64,000 bases of DNA from Miscanthus floridulus. Lineage: Eukaryota; Streptophyta; Magnoliopsida; Poales; Poaceae. Numbering within the stretch: position 1 is the stretch's first letter; each line of letters starts with the position of its first letter. The position numbers were made by a program, and so were the translations under genes. Positions 58,901 to 64,000 of this stretch are shown one piece after another. The notes under the pieces are model-generated. The model worked only from the letters and a program-made list of their open reading frames with translations, was not told the origin of the DNA and did not search any database. The stretch is from contig NC_089587.1 in assembly GCF_019320115.1 (NCBI RefSeq), positions 106,751,158-106,815,157 on the forward strand. The letters are read 5' to 3'.

Positions 58901-60511
58901 CTGAAGGTGCCACATCCCACCCAATCTCGTAGCACCTATTACGCATGGCTAATATAGAACTGCTATCGCTTTACTTTACTGCTACAATTGTATTATGCTA
59001 GGACTTGCATGGTAGTATGCTTGCTTGAAAGCCTTTACCTTGACTGCAACCTTACCCCTACATACCCTGCTATTAGGCTAGACACACTGCTTACTGCTAT
59101 ATATTTCATTACTTATACTTCTACTACTGCTTATACTATGTGCGTGGTGGAAACTGGTGTTACTTGGACTATGGGGAGAGTGCTGCGTGCTGTGACTTGG
59201 GTGTGTGGAGGGTGAGGGTTGTGTTGACCTAAGTTGGAGTATACGACGAGCCTAGGGCAAGTCTTGCTATGGGATGCTACCTGGGCACCCCTAGGAAATG
59301 GATACCTAGTGGTGGGTAAATGGTATATGAGGTGGACCTGGGTATGAACCTGTGACTGGGTGGAGCCCTGGGATGGAGGATGCTGTGGTGGCACGGTGAA
59401 TGGAAACCCCGATGGAGACATTCTGGCTTGGTCATCCCTAAGGACTTACTAGTACTTAGATTCACTGGGAAGCCTTACGTACCACTCGCCCTATATGGTG
59501 CGGGACGGCTAGACTACTTGGTAGGATATTGCCACTACTGCTAGGTTGATAGCGGACAATGTAAGGAGGTACGGGGCGCGGAGGATTTCCCCCCCACACC
59601 CTTCTGAGACTTCATGGAGACCTTGTGGACCTGGCTCATGACTCATAGTTTCAGCCACCCCAGACTTGACTTGGGGTGAACCAGGGCTGAATGGTAGAGT
59701 GGCATTATCCTAGGCTAGCAAGCGGCCGAAATCAGCCTAGTTGACGATGGTCAGTGAGGAAGGCGGATCTTGTAGTTATGTAAAACCTCTGCAGAGTGTA
59801 TGGTTGATCGATCGATACATGTGCCAACTTGTCGGCTATGGACCTTTCCTGGGTTTCGCTTAAACTAGATAGTGAGATGAGTCCTTCTCTTCTTCCCCCG
59901 TGAGAGAGTGTCGGTCGTAGCCAGGGGCTACGGGCCTTGAGACAGTGCCGAGAGGGAGTTGGCCTGTCGACTGAGCGATGGTATGGTATGGTGATGGTAT
60001 GGAGATGGTGGTATATCGATCCCAGGATCGAAACCTGGCTCGAAAAAGGGAAAGGAGTGGAATGTGTGTGGGAATGGTGTTAAAACTTAACAAACTATTT
60101 ACTTGATATGCTATTGCATAGGAAACCCTAGCTTTATAGGTTCCTTTGACTATGTCCGACTTGCATCCAATTTCCATAGAGCAATGCTCATAGGGATGGG
60201 AGTGGCTAATACAAATCATACTGATAAATTTTGGCACACAGGTTCTACTGAGGAGTATAGCTCCGAGGAGTTTGACGGATGAGGGGTTCGTGCCTACGCT
60301 CAAGTTTGGCGATCTTATCTTCAAGCTGTTCTGAATGAATGCTACTTTTGATTCCGCCAATGCGGCGATGTAATAAATTATGTAATTCCACACTAATTGT
60401 ACTATGATATTATCATTGTATGGATGTGATATTCGACTGGAATTTGGGTAATATGATCTTATTACACTTCGACGCTGTGGATTTCCCTTTGCGGAAATTG
60501 GGGTCATTTTA
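55974..60511 (+). repeat. Chromovirus B 3' LTR
   Basis: 4538 bp. Starts TATAACAACCC and ends GGGTCATTTTA, so both canonical ends (TG and CA) have become TA by transitions. It is shorter than the 5' LTR mainly because it lacks the 46705-46830 minisatellite. TATA box at 56726-56731. Differs from the 5' LTR by many transitions and by 1-base indels at CTG/CAG sites. Confidence 0.9.
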
Positions 60512-61287
60512 TTACCTAGCAAGTAATGTCTCCAAATCTTCAGGGCATGAACAACCATGGCTAGCTCTAAGTCATGGGTAGGATAGTTGACTTCATGTTT
60601 TTGAAGCTGGCGCAAAGCATAAGCAATTACTCGGCCCTCCTACATAAGAACACACCCCAAACCGGTGCCACATGCGTCACAGTAGACATCAAAAGGCTTC
60701 TCGATGTCAGGTTGTGCCAATATAGGAGCAGAGGTTAGTAAGGTCCGCAAAGTGTGGAAAGCCTCTTCACACTTCGGAGTCCACACGAACTTCTCATCTT
60801 TTTGAAGTAGACGAGTCATGGGCTTGGCGATTTTTGAGAAATCCGGGATAAAGCGACGGTAATAGCCAGCCAATCCCAGGAAACTTCGGACTTCTGTGAC
60901 CATAGTAGGTGCCTTCCACTCTAGGACTTCTTGCACCTTAGTAGGGTCAACCGAAATTCCATCACCAGATAACACATGACCTAGAAAAAGTATCTTGTTC
61001 AACCAGAATTCGCACTTGCTGAACTTAGCATAAAGCTGGTTGTCACGTAACTAAGTTAAAACAATTCTCAGATGTTCAGCATGCTCTTCTTCATTCTAAG
61101 AATATACAAGGATATCATCAATGAACATGATGACAAACTTGTCCAATTCCGGCATGAATACAAAATTCATTAGGTACATAAAGTGTGCTGGAGCATTTGT
61201 CAACCCAAAAGACAGGACAAGGTATTCGAACAAGCTGTATCGAGTAGAGAAAGCTGTCTTTGGTATATCTTTAGGACGAATTTTGAT
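60512..61287 (-). pseudogene. Chromovirus A RT second half and RNase H part 1
   Basis: Minus strand: RT palm with FIDD at 61114-61125, [11 protein letters not shown] (about 61025-60995), [39 protein letters not shown] (about 60890-60830), then RNase H ([34 protein letters not shown]). Stops: TAG at about 61274, 61097, 61053 and 60637, three of them in Gln- or Lys-type positions. RNase H is cut at the TTACC insertion point and resumes at 45414. Confidence 0.85.
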
Positions 61288-62142
61288 CTAATGGTAGCCA
61301 GACCTTAAATCGATCTTGGAGAATACCTTAGCTTTGGAGAGCTGATCAAACAGAATATCGATGCGAGGAAGAGGGTATTTGTTCTTGATAGTAACAGCAT
61401 TTAGGGGGCGATAATCCACGCACATGCGCAAAGATTCATCCTTCTTCTTCACAAAGATGGCTGGACAACCCCAAGGAGAAGAACTAGGCCGAATCAAACC
61501 TTTCTTCAATAGCTCATTCAACTGACTCTTCAGCTCCGCCAACTCATTGGGCGGCATTCTATAGGGCCTTTGAGAAATAGGAGCTGTACCCAGAATGAGT
61601 TCTATCTTGAATTCTACATCACGGTCTGGAGGTAATCTAGGCAAGTCATCAGGGAAGACATCTAAAAACTCACAGACAACCAGTAGATCCTCAATGGCTT
61701 TGGCTAGGGTAGCATTGGCTGTATTGTGGATAGAGATATCACGAGGTAACTGCACTAGAAAACCCTTCTTATCCATAGGATCCCTCAACATTACCACACG
61801 GGTTGATGTATCGATCAACACTCCATTCCCGCTCATCCACTTCATTCCTAGGATTACATCGATTCCTACCCCCGGTAGAACTACAAGATCCATAAGGAAC
61901 TCCCGATCCCCAATCTCAATCTTTACATCTTTCACTACTTGGTTAGTCAGGATATTATTTCCAGCAGCACTAATATAATAACCGCCCTTGACAATTGTAA
62001 TCACATTCATCTTATGCTTAGATGCAAAAGTAGAACTCATAAAGGAATGTGAAGCACCTGAATCAAAGATCACAACTGCAGGGTGATCATTAATAAGGAA
62101 CTTACCAGCGGTGACCACTTCACCAGTAGGAATTTCCTCCAT
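61288..62142 (-). pseudogene. Chromovirus A protease and RT N-terminus (long open frame)
   Basis: 284 uninterrupted codons, the longest open stretch in the window. Protease site [13 protein letters not shown] (about 62065-62030), [15 protein letters not shown] (about 61870-61830), then the linker and RT start with [40 protein letters not shown] and [15 protein letters not shown], ending [13 protein letters not shown] before a TAG (a Gln position). It is only part of a gag-pol polyprotein, so it is not a gene by itself. Confidence 0.85.
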
Positions 62143-62370
62143 AGTAGTGTAGTGAACACGCCCCTGACGGACGTTTCCTTGAGCATTCTTGGGAGGATAG
62201 GGACACTTATTTGCCCAATGACCCGGCTGGTTATAGTTCTAGCATGGCCTGTTAGCTGGTAGGGCATTGGAGCTGCCCTGCCCGAAGGTATTCTTTGGCA
62301 AGGAAATTGTGTACCCCTTGCGGAAACCAGTTTTAGCTTGATTCTTTTTCCGAGGTGGGCGGTACCGGAC
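62143..62370 (-). pseudogene. Chromovirus A gag C-terminus with damaged zinc knuckle
   Basis: Basic region followed at about 62250-62205 by a knuckle reading C, stop (TAG), N, Tyr, [10 protein letters not shown]. The second Cys of the CCHC box is Tyr, and a TAG lies just before it. Both are explained by G-to-A changes (TGG to TAG, TGT to TAT). Coding is cut at 62370 by the LTR of element C; the rest of gag lies beyond the window. Confidence 0.75.
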
Positions 62371-63737
62371 TGTTGACACAAAATGTGACGCACTGTGCCT
62401 CACACACAGCAAGCCGAAAAGCGTAGCTTCAATCGGGTGCCCGGGTGCTTCGTGATCCGGAACGTGCCAGTCAGTTTGACCTGAAAGAAACTGACAAGGG
62501 ATAAAACAGTTAAATGTCAAACCGGAACATGTCGGGTGAGACCAGACAGTTCCGTATATACGGCCCTGAAGCCACTTACAACGACATACAGCTATAGGAA
62601 GCTGTCTGCCAACAAGTTTATAAATCATTCGGCTAATCGTAGGATGGACATACGTAAAGATCCGATTGCCGAATGCATATGCATGGGAAGACATGTTTGA
62701 ACAAGTGAAATTGATTATGCGTTAATGCATATCCAAGCTCAGCAATCCAGCCGAGTTGGGGTCCATGAAGAAGGAACGTGTAGATAAACACGATTAAGCC
62801 AATCTAAAACCTGCGTCTGCCGCACGACACCTAGTTTCGTCAAAAACTTAAATGTGATTAACATGCATGAACCCACAACATGTGACAATCTAGATTAAAA
62901 TAATTCAGCCATTACGAGCATGTTATCTATTTGCAAAGGTATTATGAAAGTAATGATCATTGAAGCTCGAATAAAACCACAGAAGAGGGCCGAACAATAT
63001 CAATCTAGATTGGGCAAAAGTGTGTTACAAATATATAAAATATTTAAAACATGCAACACAGGATAACTTGATGAATCTATTTAGATTTTGCCGTAATCTA
63101 ATAGAGCCGATAACTGTCTTGCTTCCACTAAGCATATTGAGCAAACGCCTGCCGCACGGTATCTACTCATAAACAAAGTATAAGCAAAGACTTCTTGATT
63201 GTAAAGCAAAGATCCGCCGCACGATCATTGAAAACAAACAAGACTACTTGCATCACGTCTAAATCCACCGCATGATACTAGACATGATAACAAGGTTGTC
63301 GGAACTTACGGAGGTCGACGGATCGATGACTCCTCTCGAAGAACTCGACGACACGACAAAAGGACTCGAAGGTAGGCACGGGGCCGGTTGTATTGATTTG
63401 GTTGTGTACCCTTATTACAATGGTCGAGGGTCAATATTTATACCCTAGACAAAATGTGAGTCCCAAAGAACTACGATTTACAAAGGAACTTCTAAACAAA
63501 CTTGGAAACTTACGACTCCTTACCCTAAACTTATAGATTCCTTTATTAATACAACTCTCATCTTTCCGATCGGTCTTGCCTGTCATCTTCTGTTTTCCCG
63601 AATGGAGTTACCGCCTTCCAGAATAACCGACCGCACAAGCATTTAGCCGACCGCTTGCGTTGCTTGCCGAACACCCTTCTTCCCGCATGTGGGCCTACCT
63701 GTCATCTTCCAGAATTGACCAAAATCCAGTGTTAACA
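62371..63737 (-). repeat. 3' LTR of a third nested element (C)
   Basis: 1367 bp, TGTTGACAC at the left end and GTGTTAACA at the right, complementary termini as LTRs have. A minus-strand TATA lies at about 63440 (GGTATAAATAT). The neighbouring sequence at 63738-63755, read on the minus strand, is AAAATTGAGGGGGCATG, a polypurine tract, so the internal domain lies to the right. There is no second target duplication here, which rules out a solo LTR. Related to the solo LTR at 24464-26260. Confidence 0.8.
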
Positions 63738-64000
63738 CATGCCCCCTCAATTTTGGGATAAAAGTTGTTTTATTCTGAAATTGACCACAAGCTCTTTCAT
63801 CCTCCTAGGTCATCACCGTTCAAAACCGCAGCCGCTGCCCAAGAAAAGCCTTCAGCGCAACCTCGGACCTCCTTCAAATCTTCAATGGCGACCCAGGATG
63901 AAATCCCAGAGGTAAACTTTATTTATATTCGGCAACTTTCATTTCATTCTTCCGCTTCTCTCTTGATTTACTCCCCTCTGATTTCAATCATCTTCTAAAG
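63738..64000 (-). other. Start of element C interior (3' part), with a possible antisense frame
   Basis: After the polypurine tract, the plus strand (antisense to C) has a short frame near 63883 (MATQDEIPE) followed by AGGTAAAC, which looks like a splice donor. Some grass gypsy elements carry antisense genes in this place. It is too short to classify. Confidence 0.35.

Larger units (their letters stand above)
45410..60516 (+). mobile_element. Chromovirus B (Tekay/Del-like) nested in A, with TSD TTACC
   Basis: 15,097-bp element (45415-60511) flanked by TTACC (45410-45414 and 60512-60516). LTRs of 4624 and 4538 bp. tRNA-iMet primer site, extra upstream reading frame, gag, protease, truncated RT, RNase H, integrase, chromodomain and polypurine tract, all on the plus strand, opposite to A. 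Most of gag-pol is in one frame (about 52330-55395), broken by TAG stops and a few indels. The right LTR begins TA and ends TA where the left has TG and CA. The RT catalytic core is deleted, so the element is not autonomous. Confidence 0.92.
39019..64000 (-). mobile_element. Chromovirus A (Tekay/Del-like), split by insertions, runs off the window
   Basis: Minus-strand Ty3/gypsy element. The 3' LTR lies at about 39019-43676. Coding then runs rightward in reverse order: chromodomain, integrase and RNase H (43699-45414), interrupted by chromovirus B with its TTACC target duplication, then RNase H end, RT, protease and gag zinc knuckle (60512-62370). There it is interrupted again by element C at 62371. 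The 5' part of gag, the leader and the 5' LTR must lie beyond position 64000. RNase H reads continuously across the B insertion once the duplicated TTACC is counted once. Chromodomain and LTR size fit the Tekay/Del clade. Confidence 0.85.

Noticed and set aside
62371..63737. Solo LTR
   Set aside because: No matching 5-bp duplication on the right side, and a polypurine tract adjoins it, so it is the 3' LTR of an element that continues beyond the window.

Overview
The window looks like heterochromatic or intergenic DNA from a large-genome grass (Poaceae). The evidence is a Stowaway-like MITE, a CACTA element with TCACTGCCGGTT-type subterminal repeats, an Athila-like element primed by tRNA-Asp, a Tat-lineage gypsy element with a second archaeal-type RNase H, and two nested Tekay/Del-type chromoviruses with LTRs of about 4.6 kb. 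The species cannot be fixed by eye. I see no intact cellular gene, no rRNA and no functional tRNA. Nearly every protein-like stretch is decayed transposon coding sequence.

Layout. (1) 1-3471: low-copy-looking DNA with three MITE-like inverted-repeat elements, becoming strongly CpG-rich after about 2240. (2) 3472-14315: a 10.8-kb CACTA (En/Spm) element with a 3-bp target duplication (CAT), coding on the minus strand: TNP2 transposase, then a TNPA-like protein, then a Ulp1-like protease, all broken. (3) 11526-17375: an apparently perfect head-to-tail duplication of 2925 bp that repeats the TNP2 half of the CACTA, its terminus and 135 bp of flank. (4) 17376-18977: CpG-rich DNA resuming on the far side of the CACTA.

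(5) 18983-37915: an Athila-like element (TSD ACATA) that has gag and two protease-like domains but no visible reverse transcriptase or integrase. A solo LTR (24464-26260, TSD GATGG) and a complete 8.9-kb Tat-lineage element (26932-35822, minus strand, TSD GGAGC) are nested in it. The Tat element has three separate tandem-repeat arrays between integrase and its 3' LTR. (6) 37921-39018: short low-copy-looking stretch with a SINE-like tail.

(7) about 39019 to beyond the window end: chromovirus A (minus strand), split by two insertions. Chromovirus B (45415-60511, plus strand, TSD TTACC) lies in the RNase H coding region of A. The 3' LTR of a third element C (62371-63737, minus strand) lies in the gag end of A, and C continues past position 64000. 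B has kept protease, RNase H, integrase and chromodomain but has lost the catalytic core of its reverse transcriptase by a clean in-frame deletion. It also carries an extra coiled-coil reading frame upstream of gag.

Insertion order follows from the nesting: A before B and C, and the Athila-like host before its solo LTR and the Tat element. Premature stops are dominated by TAG at former CAG or TGG codons, as expected from deamination of methylated CHG cytosines. The two LTRs of B also differ by many 1-base losses at CTG/CAG trinucleotides, which may be a methylation-linked sequencing artefact. I did not find a convincing new cellular system. The strongest items are the perfect tandem duplication, the CHG-centred indel signature, the RT-core deletion, the extra ORF upstream of gag with splice-like signals, and the repeat arrays.
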